From positions 19,408,718-19,472,717 of the forward strand of contig BROE01000022.1 of the NCBI GenBank assembly GCA_036571765.1: a stretch of 64,000 bases of DNA, read 5' to 3'. Below are positions 58,601 through 64,000 of this stretch, piece after piece; the stretch's first letter is position 1; each line of letters begins with the position of its first letter. The notes beneath the pieces are model-generated. The model saw only the letters and a program-made list of their open reading frames with translations. It was not told the DNA's origin and ran no database searches. The translations under genes were made by a program, and so were the position numbers. The DNA is from Plecoglossus altivelis (taxonomy: Eukaryota; Chordata; Actinopteri; Osmeriformes; Plecoglossidae).

Positions 58601-61180
58601 CCCACACCTGACAACAGCCACGCCCAACAACAGTCCCACACCTGACAACAGCCATGCCCAACAACAGTCCCACACCTGACAACAGCCATGCCTGACAACA
58701 GCCCCACACATGACAACAGCCCCACACCTGACAACAGCCATGCCCAACAACAGTCCCACACCTGACAACAGCCACGCCCAACAACAGTCCCACACCTGAC
58801 AGCAGAATAAACCACTGTTGCCTAGATACATGGACCATGGGAGACCCTTTAGCTCCTGAAATGGCACAGCTTTTGGAGAATACAGACCTCCAGTTGATAG
58901 AGAATACAGACCTCCAGTTGATAGAGAATACAGACCTCCAGTTTATAGAGAATACAGAGCTCCAGTTTATAGAGAATACAGAGCTCCAGTTTATAGAGAA
59001 TACAGAGCTCCAGTTTATAGAGAATACAGGCCTCCAGTTTATAGAGAATACAGAGCTCCAGTTTATAGAGAATACAGGCCTCCAGTTTATAGAGAATACA
59101 GAGCTCCAGTTTATAGAGAATACAGAGCTCCAGTTTATAGAGAATACAGAGCTCCAGTTTATAGAGAATACAGACCTCCAGTTGATAGAGAATACAGACC
59201 TCCAGTTTATAGAGAATACAGACCTCCAGTTTATAGAGAATACAGACCTCCAGTTTATAGAGAATACAGACCTCCAGTTTATAGAGAATACAGACCTCCA
59301 GTTGATAGAGAATACAGACCTCCAGTTTATAGAGAATACAGACCTCCAGTTTATAGAGAATACAGAGCTCCAGTTCAACTGTATCTGCTCTGAGGCTGCT
59401 CTGTTTTTGGAACCTCTATCCATGTGACAGGAATATCCTTTTATGTCACCTTGCACCTGAAGATGGTCAAGCTATTGTTAGGCCGCCATGTGCTGTTTGT
59501 GGACAGAGGCTGAGCAGGAGACAGTGTCCTGTGGAAGAGAGAGTCCCCTCCTCCTGCTAGTCTTGTTCATTAGCTTTAATAGGTTTGTCCTCTGCAGGTA
59601 CATGGCCCCTGAGATCCTGGATGATTCCATCAATATGAACAGCTTTGAGTCGTTCAAGCGGGCGGACATCTACGCCTTGGGCCTGGTCTTCTGGGAAATC
59701 TCCAGGAGGTGCTCTGTCAGGGGTGTGTTATATACGCACACACACACACATACACACACACACATACACATGTACATGCACACACACACATACATGCATA
59801 CATGCATACAAGCTGTACTGAATTCACATAACCATACCTGATTCACGCTGGGAACATGACTATTTAAACAGCTCCGTGTTGTGGCCTATGCAAGGTGAAA
59901 GACACAGTCTCTGGGAGAATTTTTTTTCTTTGTCTGTATGGTGGAAACTGACTGAACATTTTGTCTAAACAAATACTGTGTTCACAGGAATTCATGAAGA
60001 TTTCCAGCTGCCTTACTATGACTTGGTGCCTTCAGACCCATCGGTGGACGACATGCGAAGGGTGGTGTGTGAACAGAAGCAGCGACCAAACATCCCTAAC
60101 CAGTGGCAGAGCTGTGAGGTGAGCATCGCTCAGAGACAGGGGGAAGAGCATCGCTCAGAGACAGGGGGTAGAGCATCGCTCAGAGACAGGGGGTAGAGCA
60201 TCGCTCAGAGACAGGGGGTAGAGCACCGCTCAGAGACAGGGGGTAGAGCACCGCTCAGAGACGGGGTAACTGACAGAGCTGTGAGGTGAGCATCGCTCAG
60301 AGACAGGGGGTAGTGCATCGCTCAGAGACAGGGGGTAGAGCACCGCTCAGAGACAGGGGGTAGTGCATCGCTCAGAGACAGGGGGTAGAGCACCGCTCAG
60401 AGACGGGGTAACTGACAGAGCTGTGAGGTGAGCATCGCTCAGAGACGGGGTAACTGACAGACTGTGAGGTGAGCATCGCTCAGAGACAGGGGGTAGAGCA
60501 TCGCTCAGAGACAGGGGGTAGAGCATCGCTCAGAGACAGGGGGTAACTGACAGAGCTGTGAGGTGAGCATCGCTCAGAGACAGGGTAACTGACAGACTGT
60601 GAGGTGAGCATCGCTCAGAGACAGGGGGTAGAGCATCGCTCAGAGACAGGGGGTGACAGACTGTGAGGGTAACTGACAGAGGTGTGCAGACTGTGAGGGT
60701 AACTGATAGAGCTGTGCTTGTGTGTAGACTGTAAAGGTAACTGATAGAGCTGTGCTTGTGTGTAGACTGTGAAGGTAACTGATAGAGCTGTGCTTGCGTG
60801 TAGACTGTGAAGGTAACTGACAGAGCTGTGCTTGTGTGTAGACTGTGAGGGTAACTGACAGAGGTGTGTAGACTGTAAAGGTAACTGATAGAGCTGTGCT
60901 TGTGTGTAGACTGTAAAGGTAACTGACAGAGCTGTGCTTGTCTGTAGACTGTGAGGGTAACTGACAGAGGTGTGTAGACTGTAAAGGTAACTGACAGAGC
61001 TGTGTTTGTGTGCAGACTGTGAGGGTAACTGACAGAGCTGTGCTTTGTGTGCAGGCTCTCAGAGTGATGGGGAAGGTGATGAGAGAGTGTTGGTACGCCA
61101 GTGCGGCCGCTCGGCTCACAGCGCTGCGCGTTAAGAAGACAGTGGCCCAGGTGAATGTCATGAAGGACATCAAAGACTAG
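40011..61180 (+). CDS. tgfbr1: TGF-beta receptor type I serine/threonine kinase (tgfbr1 / alk5), multi-exon
   Basis: Membrane receptor kinase that, with TGFBR2, phosphorylates SMAD2/3. Exons: 40011-40080, 45650-45877, 51277-51519, 53338-53568, 55453-55620, 56252-56408, 57904-58028 (or its copy 59598-59722), 59988-60118, 61055-61180. With one copy of the duplicated exon they total 1479 nt, giving 492 residues (human TGFBR1 is 503). Ectodomain ALKCVCRLC, the GS box [40 protein letters not shown] and the C-lobe WQSCEALRVMGK match TGFBR1 better than ACVR1B or ACVR1C. Whether it is the fish a or b copy cannot be told. Odd points: the duplicated exon, the C-terminal tail VNVMKDIKD, and HRDI in place of HRDL. 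Confidence 0.93.
40081..40497. other. Unique intron sequence
   Basis: About 420 bases, non-repetitive, no exon recognised. Confidence 0.5.
40498..41098. repeat. Composite GGTTCAGTTATGGTTCAGTC / CAGCTGGTTCAGT array
   Basis: Units of about 12-14 bp (CAGCTGGTTCAGT and TATGGTTCAGTC) combine into irregular 26-40-bp blocks. Many copies carry the E-box CAGCTG. Confidence 0.94.
41204..41419 (+). pseudogene. Short hydrophobic open frame, possible olfactory-receptor fragment
   Basis: A 71-codon frame with VKDGIIQQAWQTVIGVLLLY, then a phenylalanine-rich stretch and IIFAQMVFE before two close stops. The hydrophobic first segment followed by a polar turn and IIFAQMVF is reminiscent of the N-terminal part of teleost OR131-like olfactory receptors, by memory only. 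If so it is a truncated intronic relic. It may equally be chance. Confidence 0.2.
41420..41654. other. Unique intron sequence
   Basis: Non-repetitive spacer before the 24-bp array. Confidence 0.5.
41655..42950. repeat. 24-bp minisatellite (CTGAGATGTGATCAGGATAC family)
   Basis: Over 50 units in two lengths (about 24 and 32 bp, the longer with an extra AGGATACA). Each unit contains TGATCA, a BclI site, so the array would be cut into a ladder. Confidence 0.96.
42951..44109. other. Mostly unique intron sequence with a 54-bp direct duplication
   Basis: Contains two identical copies of a 54-bp segment at about 43270-43323 and 43324-43377 (starting CACTTAGTTTCATAGTAATG), and short ACTAGAACCA-type repeats at 43795-43970. 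No exon recognised. Confidence 0.6.
44110..45258. repeat. 37-bp minisatellite
   Basis: About 31 units with CAGTCACACATGGTCCTAGC followed by AGGCAAGACTGTCTGTC or AGGCAAGACTGGATCTC. A block of about 185 bp recurs near 44382, 44567 and 44789, a higher-order repeat. Confidence 0.96.
45259..45649. other. Unique intron sequence before the ectodomain exon
   Basis: About 390 bases. No other exon recognised. Confidence 0.5.
45650..45877 (+). CDS. tgfbr1: tgfbr1 ectodomain exon
   Basis: 228 nt encoding the ligand-binding three-finger domain. Ten cysteines: CVC, RLC, NTC, GAC, KSC, VYC, then TCC and FCNNE. The opening ALKCVCRLC parallels ALQCFCHLC in TGFBR1. Potential N-glycosylation at NNT and NVS. 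Acceptor GTTGCAG, donor GTAGGG. Confidence 0.93.
45878..46479. other. Unique intron sequence
   Basis: About 600 bases, no exon recognised. Confidence 0.5.
46480..46676. repeat. CT microsatellite followed by CA microsatellite
   Basis: (CT)n at 46510-46595, (ACTC)n, then an uninterrupted (CA)n at 46609-46673. Confidence 0.97.
46677..47145. other. Unique intron sequence
   Basis: About 470 bases, no exon recognised. Confidence 0.5.
47146..47625. repeat. TCTGGTCTGGTGGAGGTGAG minisatellite
   Basis: About 18 units with variable numbers of TCTGG pentamers followed by TGGAGGTGAGGG. Each unit contains GAGGTGAG, donor-like by sequence. Confidence 0.94.
47640..47915. repeat. Diverged TTAGGG-containing array
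   Basis: Starts with telomere-like TTAGGGTTAGGGCTAGGG at 47650-47667, then becomes a repeat of GTTAGTCTGGTCTGGGTTAG. Probably a local expansion rather than a true telomere relic. Confidence 0.85.
47916..48629. other. Unique intron sequence with a roughly 107-bp direct duplication
   Basis: A segment starting GATTCTGCCATGTCTTTCTT occurs at about 48172 and again at about 48279, with two or three differences between the copies. The rest is unique; no exon recognised. Confidence 0.6.
48630..49562. repeat. 21-bp minisatellite (CCCCCAGCCAAACACACCAT)
   Basis: About 44 units with subtypes ATACAC, ACATAC, ACACAA, and pure C runs at 48711-48721 and 49313-49330. Open on both strands since the period is divisible by three. 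Confidence 0.96.
49563..51276. other. Unique intron sequence
   Basis: About 1.7 kb without arrays, the longest repeat-free stretch in this gene. Includes an 87-codon open frame at 49633-49896 that I do not recognise. No exon of the receptor expected here. Confidence 0.5.
51277..51519 (+). CDS. tgfbr1: tgfbr1 transmembrane and GS-box exon
   Basis: 243 nt. RLELAAAILVPSSLLCVGIM and LGVCVL form the single membrane helix, followed by basic residues (QRCVYRRAHK), an acidic linker and KCLKELIYDMSSSGSGSG, the serine/glycine box phosphorylated by TGFBR2. TGFBR1 has the parallel LKDLIYDMTTSGSGSG. Acceptor TCCACAG, donor GTGACA, phase 1 on both sides. Confidence 0.94.
51523..52275. repeat. CA-rich array with ACACACATGCAAAC units
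   Basis: Starts at the donor of the membrane exon. Units of 14-16 bp, with ATGCAAA (octamer-like) repeated about 30 times. Confidence 0.95.
52301..53103. repeat. 20-bp minisatellite bounded by inverted repeats
   Basis: The core (52340-53075) is about 37 units of CACAGGGAGAGAGTGACTCT and variants. The left edge (52301-52334) is an inverted copy of the right edge (53070-53103), matching at 32 of 34 positions by eye, so the whole array could fold into a capped stem. Confidence 0.9.
53104..53337. other. Unique intron sequence
   Basis: Non-repetitive lead-in to the next acceptor. Confidence 0.5.
53338..53568 (+). CDS. tgfbr1: tgfbr1 kinase exon (N-lobe)
   Basis: 231 nt. [20 protein letters not shown], glycine loop GKGRFGEVWRGKWRGE, catalytic lysine in VAVKIFSS, and SWFREAEIYQTIMLRH then DNILGFIAADNK. 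The LP after the GS box is the FKBP12 contact. Residue RHDN replaces the usual RHEN. Acceptor CCTCAG, donor GTATCT. Confidence 0.96.
53590..53775. repeat. 34-bp minisatellite
   Basis: Five to six copies beginning CTGTCCAATTAGAAATCACA followed by GGATGTTCTTGTAA. Confidence 0.93.
53838..55440. repeat. GTGACCTGCCTCTGTGTG array, 1.6 kb
   Basis: About 90 units of 14-24 bp made of GTGACCTGCCTCT plus a variable GT run. It extends to within 12 bases of the next exon and so forms the acceptor's upstream region. TGACCT half-sites of nuclear-receptor type recur in every unit. Confidence 0.95.
55453..55620 (+). CDS. tgfbr1: tgfbr1 kinase exon (L45 loop, hinge)
   Basis: 168 nt. Completes [13 protein letters not shown], the L45-loop type of ALK4/5/7 that selects SMAD2/3, then EYHEHGSLFDYLNRYTVSVE and SIASGLAHLHMEIIGTQ. 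Acceptor TGACTCAG, donor GTGAGT. Confidence 0.96.
55621..56251. other. Unique intron sequence
   Basis: About 630 bases, no repeat or exon recognised. Confidence 0.6.
56252..56408 (+). CDS. tgfbr1: tgfbr1 kinase exon (catalytic and activation loops)
   Basis: 157 nt. GKPAIAHRDIKSKNILVKKS, then ADLGLAVKHDSATNTIDIPS and HRVGTKR. HRDI replaces HRDL, a conservative change next to the catalytic aspartate. Ends AAGAG with two bases left over before donor GTACGT. Confidence 0.95.
56410..57115. repeat. 19-bp minisatellite (CACACCTGACAACAGCCCC), copy 1
   Basis: About 37 units with CATGCC, CACGCC and AACAACAG variants, beginning directly at the donor of the preceding exon. Confidence 0.95.
57177..57690. 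repeat. 24-bp minisatellite, copy 1
   Basis: About 21 units with GAATACAGACCTCCAGTTTA plus TAGA. Kept in frame on the + strand as an ENTDLQFI repeat, which I consider a by-product of the period. Confidence 0.95.
57904..58028 (+). CDS. tgfbr1: tgfbr1 kinase exon, duplicate 1 (APE to helix F)
   Basis: 125 nt: YMAPEILDDSINMNSFESFK, then RADIYALGLVFWEISRRCSV and RG. Takes two bases from the upstream exon and leaves one. Acceptor CCTCTGCAG, donor GTGTGT. Identical in sequence to 59598-59722; only one of the two can be used in a normal mRNA. Confidence 0.93.
58059..58805. repeat. 19-bp minisatellite, copy 2
   Basis: Same family as 56410-57115 but with a homogeneous run of CACACATGACAACAGCCCC at 58260-58500. 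Confidence 0.95.
58875..59372. repeat. 24-bp minisatellite, copy 2
   Basis: Same family as 57177-57690, with more GAGCTCC subtypes (58950-59165). Confidence 0.95.
59598..59722 (+). CDS. tgfbr1: tgfbr1 kinase exon, duplicate 2
   Basis: Base-for-base the same as 57904-58028, with the same acceptor and donor. Using both exons in series would read GGT ACA TGG and reach a TGA after ATA, inside the second copy, because 125 is not divisible by three. They must therefore be alternative to one another, or one is an assembly duplicate. Confidence 0.9.
59988..60118 (+). CDS. tgfbr1: tgfbr1 kinase exon (C-lobe)
   Basis: 131 nt: [20 protein letters not shown], then DMRRVVCEQKQRPNIPNQWQ and SCE. Close to TGFBR1 ([20 protein letters not shown]). 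Acceptor TTCACAG, donor GTGAGC. The last bases and donor recur in the following intron. Confidence 0.96.
60119..60660. repeat. 25-bp array that carries copies of the preceding 5' splice site
   Basis: Units GAGCATCGCTCAGAGACAGG plus GGGTA start at the donor itself. Longer units include CTGTGAGGTGAGCATCGCTC, a copy of the exon end and donor, at five further places (GT at 60286, 60428, 60469, 60563, 60604). Confidence 0.9.
60661..61050. repeat. About 38-bp array with acceptor-like units
   Basis: About ten units with AACTGACAGAGCTGTGCTTG followed by TGTGTAGACTGTGAAGGT. The real acceptor region (GAGCTGTGCTTTGTGTGCAG, ending at 61054) is one more diverged unit, so each copy is a weak 3' splice-site lookalike. 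Confidence 0.88.
61055..61180 (+). CDS. tgfbr1: tgfbr1 terminal coding exon
   Basis: 126 nt with ALRVMGKVMRECWYASAAAR, then LTALRVKKTVAQVNVMKDIK and D before TAG (61178-61180). The core matches TGFBR1; the last dozen residues diverge from the usual LSQLS ending. Confidence 0.95.
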   Translation, partial: ALRVMGKVMRECWYASAAARLTALRVKKTVAQVNVMKDIKD

Positions 61181-62062
61181 CCAGCTAGCCACGCGCTAGC
61201 CACATGCTAGCCACACGCTAGCCACACGCTAGCCACACCCCGGCGCCAACTCACCCAGACTGGTCTGGAGAAGAAAAATAAACTCTGGTCACCCAAGGGC
61301 AACCGTGTGGTGTCCATGCCGTTAAGGAGAAGCAGCAGTGAGCATGCTCAGCTAAGGATGCCAGAGGATCGTGGGAGGAGTCTCCTCACACCTTACAGGA
61401 AGTGACTGAATTCAATTGGTCCAACTACAGGAAGTAGAAAGAAACTAAGCTGTGACCGGTCAAGAGATGGATAAGTGACACGATGTACAGATTTCTTTGC
61501 TACCTCATACATGTTTGAAGTGCCCAAAGCTTGAAATTGCACATTTAACTGCTTTGTGCCATATACTGTATATATCATTATAGTGCTAGGCTGACTGTGA
61601 ATGTTACTGAGTAACTTCCTACATGCTTGTACAGAACATATTTGTGAATAGTGGACTCAAACAAGACTACTGTTACACTGGTTCACCAATTAACGAACTA
61701 CCAGAGGATGAGTTAGAATCCCTGATGACAAAACTACATTAGTATCGTAAACACAACCATCTCCATTTGTAGAAATCAGTGTTAATCAACATTCAAATGT
61801 GCTGAACAGCTACTGCTACTATATGTAACAGAGAGGTCGAAAGACAGGAAAACAGAAAGATGAGATTTACAAAATGATATAATTATTCTATATGAAGATC
61901 ATGATATATCCAAAGCCTTTAATTTAATGCTGCACTTTTTTAGACAGACTATAAAATGCCTATGTGAAAACGTATATTTCTACACTGCAGATGAAAATGG
62001 CTCCTGTAAGACAAAAACAGTGTGCACTCTTGATTCAAGGTGCATTTGTAAAGGTGAATAAA
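61181..62062 (+). other. tgfbr1 3' untranslated region (extent inferred)
   Basis: Begins with short GCTAGCCACACGC-type repeats (61183-61240), then unique AT-rich sequence. Poly(A)-signal candidates: AATAAA near 61277 and at 62057-62062, with a further one at 63674-63679. Confidence 0.55.
62057..62062 (+). terminator. Poly(A) signal AATAAA
   Basis: Canonical hexamer in AT-rich sequence about 0.9 kb after the stop. The choice among the three candidates is open. Confidence 0.45.
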
Positions 62063-62292
62063 ACTGTACATAGCTGACAAAATACGATATTTTAATACAG
62101 AACTGCTCATATATATGCTGCTATACATTCTTTGTTTATTGATCCAATTAGTTTAATTTGTAGGAGTCTACAAACAGGGGTTATGGGGACAGATTAGAGT
62201 TTGCAGCACTACAGGTGAACTTGTGAACACCGTTACTGGTGTGGGACACCACTTATAAAGCCTTTACAGGCTTAGGGAAAGGTGACACAGGC

Positions 62293-62361
<69 letters not shown>

Positions 62362-62370
62362 TGTGTGTCA
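62293..62370. repeat. (GT)n microsatellite
   Basis: About 38 dinucleotide units with one GGG interruption. Confidence 0.97.
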
Positions 62371-63845
62371 TGTAAACCATAGGGTTTATTATAGAGCGTT
62401 GGAGGTTAGTACTAGGGTATGATCCAGAGTGTCCTTGGCAGTTTGTCAGCGTGCTGTGTGTCTGTGTGCTGTGTGCTGTGTGCTGTGTGCGGTCTCTGTG
62501 TGCTGTGTGCTGTGTCTGCTCGTGGTTATACTGCCATGCTTTAAGATCGCAGATACTTTGGTGCTGCTGTGTAGATGGAATACACTGTTACTAGGCACCT
62601 TGTGTCCTGTCTGGCTTTGAAGAATGAGTTTACATAAACCGACCCATTTTAAACATTAGTGACAACTCTAAAGCCTTCTGGGGACCCTTGTAGTAGTGTC
62701 CGTTCACTTAAGTCAATTGTAGCAAATGTCAACTTATTGATTTACTGTTTATATCAAATACGTCACATTACTGCACAAATGGTTTAGAGCACCACCAAAC
62801 CCTAATAAGTGTGCTTGTTTTTTTTATTAGGACGAGATTCTCTGTGAATGTTTACTTTGATATGACTGCAAACGCTGATGAGCTGTGTAAAATCACCATA
62901 GTGCACATGAGCAGTGTGGATCATGAAGTTCAGCTCAGGTTAGTGACGAGGGCTATGATTGGTTCATATGATAGGTACATTGATTCGCATGATTGGATTC
63001 GGATCACTAGTTGTTTAAATGATTACATAATATACTGACCTACTGTTCTGTTAGCTAGTCTGATATCAATTGATGTCATTTTCTGTTGCAATTATTGTTT
63101 TGTATATAAGAACAATGATTGTTTCACTTGTTTCATTGTATAATTATGTGAAAATGCAGTATTGCAATTTGAAACGCTTTGCCTGTATGTGGACAAGTTA
63201 GCGTTTCTATAAAGTTGGTTGAATTGCAAAGTTAAGCTTTTGATGTCACAAGGCCTATATGTTTGAGTCCGTTTTCTCAACAAAAAAATAACAAAATATA
63301 AGCTGAGCACTTTGGGGAATGTGAAACAGTTGTACTGTTAGAGATGACGTGTGCTAGTTTGGCTTATAAATCATTAGCCATTCCAAAGATACGAAAATAA
63401 TATGAATTTAAATTCTTACCGGGGTTCATTGTTTTTTATATTGTGTCTGACACAAAAGAATTAGCCTGCCCTGGTAAGATCATGTGACTTTTATAAAGAA
63501 GATTATTCTTGGATTTTACATCCTTTGGTGAGTTAGTGTAGTATTTAGTTTCGACAAAGGTTACCACTGTACATTGTGTCGTGACGAATATGGTTTTCAT
63601 CTAGCCTAATGTTTCCTTACCATGGCTTTCATTCATGCACTATTTAATAGTCAATGTGTGACATCAGTGAGTCAATAAAATATTTTTGATGTTTACTTTA
63701 TTGACTGGTTCGTTATATAAATGGGCCTATCTCATGATTATTTTGATAAAGACACAAAATACAGGCTAATGGTTATCAAATGTAACAGATTCCATCATTT
63801 TAAGAAGCATATTTCAGTGAAATGTTTGTCACCTGAAATGAGACC
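62371..63845. other. Unique AT-rich sequence
   Basis: Either a long alternative tgfbr1 3' UTR (AATAAA at 63674-63679) or intergenic. Small GTGCTGT repeats at 62450-62520. No other gene recognised. Confidence 0.5.
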
Positions 63846-63849
63846 CTAT

Positions 63850-64000
63850 AATATACATATATATATAATATATATATAATATATGATATAATATATAATA
63901 TATATTATATATAATATTATATAATATATATTATATATGATATATTATATATATTATATATATATAATATAATATATTATATATATATATATAATATATT
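63850..64000. repeat. AT-rich palindromic repeat at the window edge
   Basis: TATATAATATATTATATA-type sequence, self-complementary in many registers, continuing past the end of the window. Confidence 0.95.

Larger units (their letters stand above)
56410..59745 (+). repeat. Tandem duplication, about 1.65-1.69 kb, containing a kinase exon
   Basis: Copy 1 is about 56410-58057, copy 2 about 58058-59745. Each holds a 19-bp array, a 24-bp array, about 210 bases of unique intron, the 125-nt exon and its donor. The right parts (57676-58043 against 59370-59737) are identical by eye at an offset of 1694; the arrays differ in copy number. The join lies in a CA tract just after the copy 1 exon and brings in the donor-adjacent word TACGTGACAGCC from 56409, so the preceding exon was not copied. 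Confidence 0.9.

Noticed and set aside
40011..61180. Assignment of gene 2 as acvr1b or acvr1c, which share the SMAD2/3-type loop
   Set aside because: [38 protein letters not shown] and WQSCEALRVM fit TGFBR1 better, as does the ALKC-VC start of the ectodomain.
63850..64000. Origin or cruciform element
   Set aside because: Simple AT repeat running off the window; nothing beyond composition supports a function.

Overview
This is vertebrate, almost certainly teleost fish, genomic DNA. It carries two multi-exon type I TGF-beta-superfamily receptor genes head to tail on the + strand, and the rest is dominated by minisatellites. Gene 1 (about 14-36 kb) is an ACVR1-type receptor best matched to fish acvr1l (alk8). 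Gene 2 (40-62 kb) is TGFBR1-type (alk5). Both calls rest on remembered family motifs and exon phases, not on a search.

Layout: 1-14 kb is unique sequence broken by about a dozen minisatellites; no protein gene is recognised, but a first non-coding exon of acvr1l could lie here. 14-35 kb is acvr1l: an intact 10-cysteine extracellular exon (15480-15730), a damaged second copy of that exon (17981-18331), a giant 32-bp satellite field (19-25.2 kb), a transmembrane/juxtamembrane exon with a corrupted membrane segment (27322-27521), then GS and kinase exons to a TGA at 34918. 35-40 kb holds its 3' UTR, more arrays and the presumed tgfbr1 5' region. 40-61 kb is tgfbr1: nine exon positions adding to a 492-residue protein when one copy of a duplicated kinase exon is used. 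61-64 kb is 3' UTR and downstream AT-rich DNA.

The two receptors represent both signalling branches. The L45-loop region of gene 1 is of the ALK1/ALK2 class (BMP SMAD1/5/8), that of gene 2 of the ALK4/5/7 class (SMAD2/3). The tandem pair mirrors ACVR1-ACVR1C and ACVRL1-ACVR1B in human, so it looks like a third copy of an ancestral receptor pair.

Most notable: a 1.69-kb tandem duplication in tgfbr1 containing an identical 125-nt kinase exon whose double inclusion would break the frame; an acvr1l ectodomain exon duplicate; an intron built from amplified copies of its own splice donor and of acceptor-like units; an array bounded by inverted repeats; and nearly every intron filled by its own minisatellite. 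Parts of 5.2-5.8 and 22-27.3 kb look like uncorrected long-read sequence, so breaks there may be assembly error.
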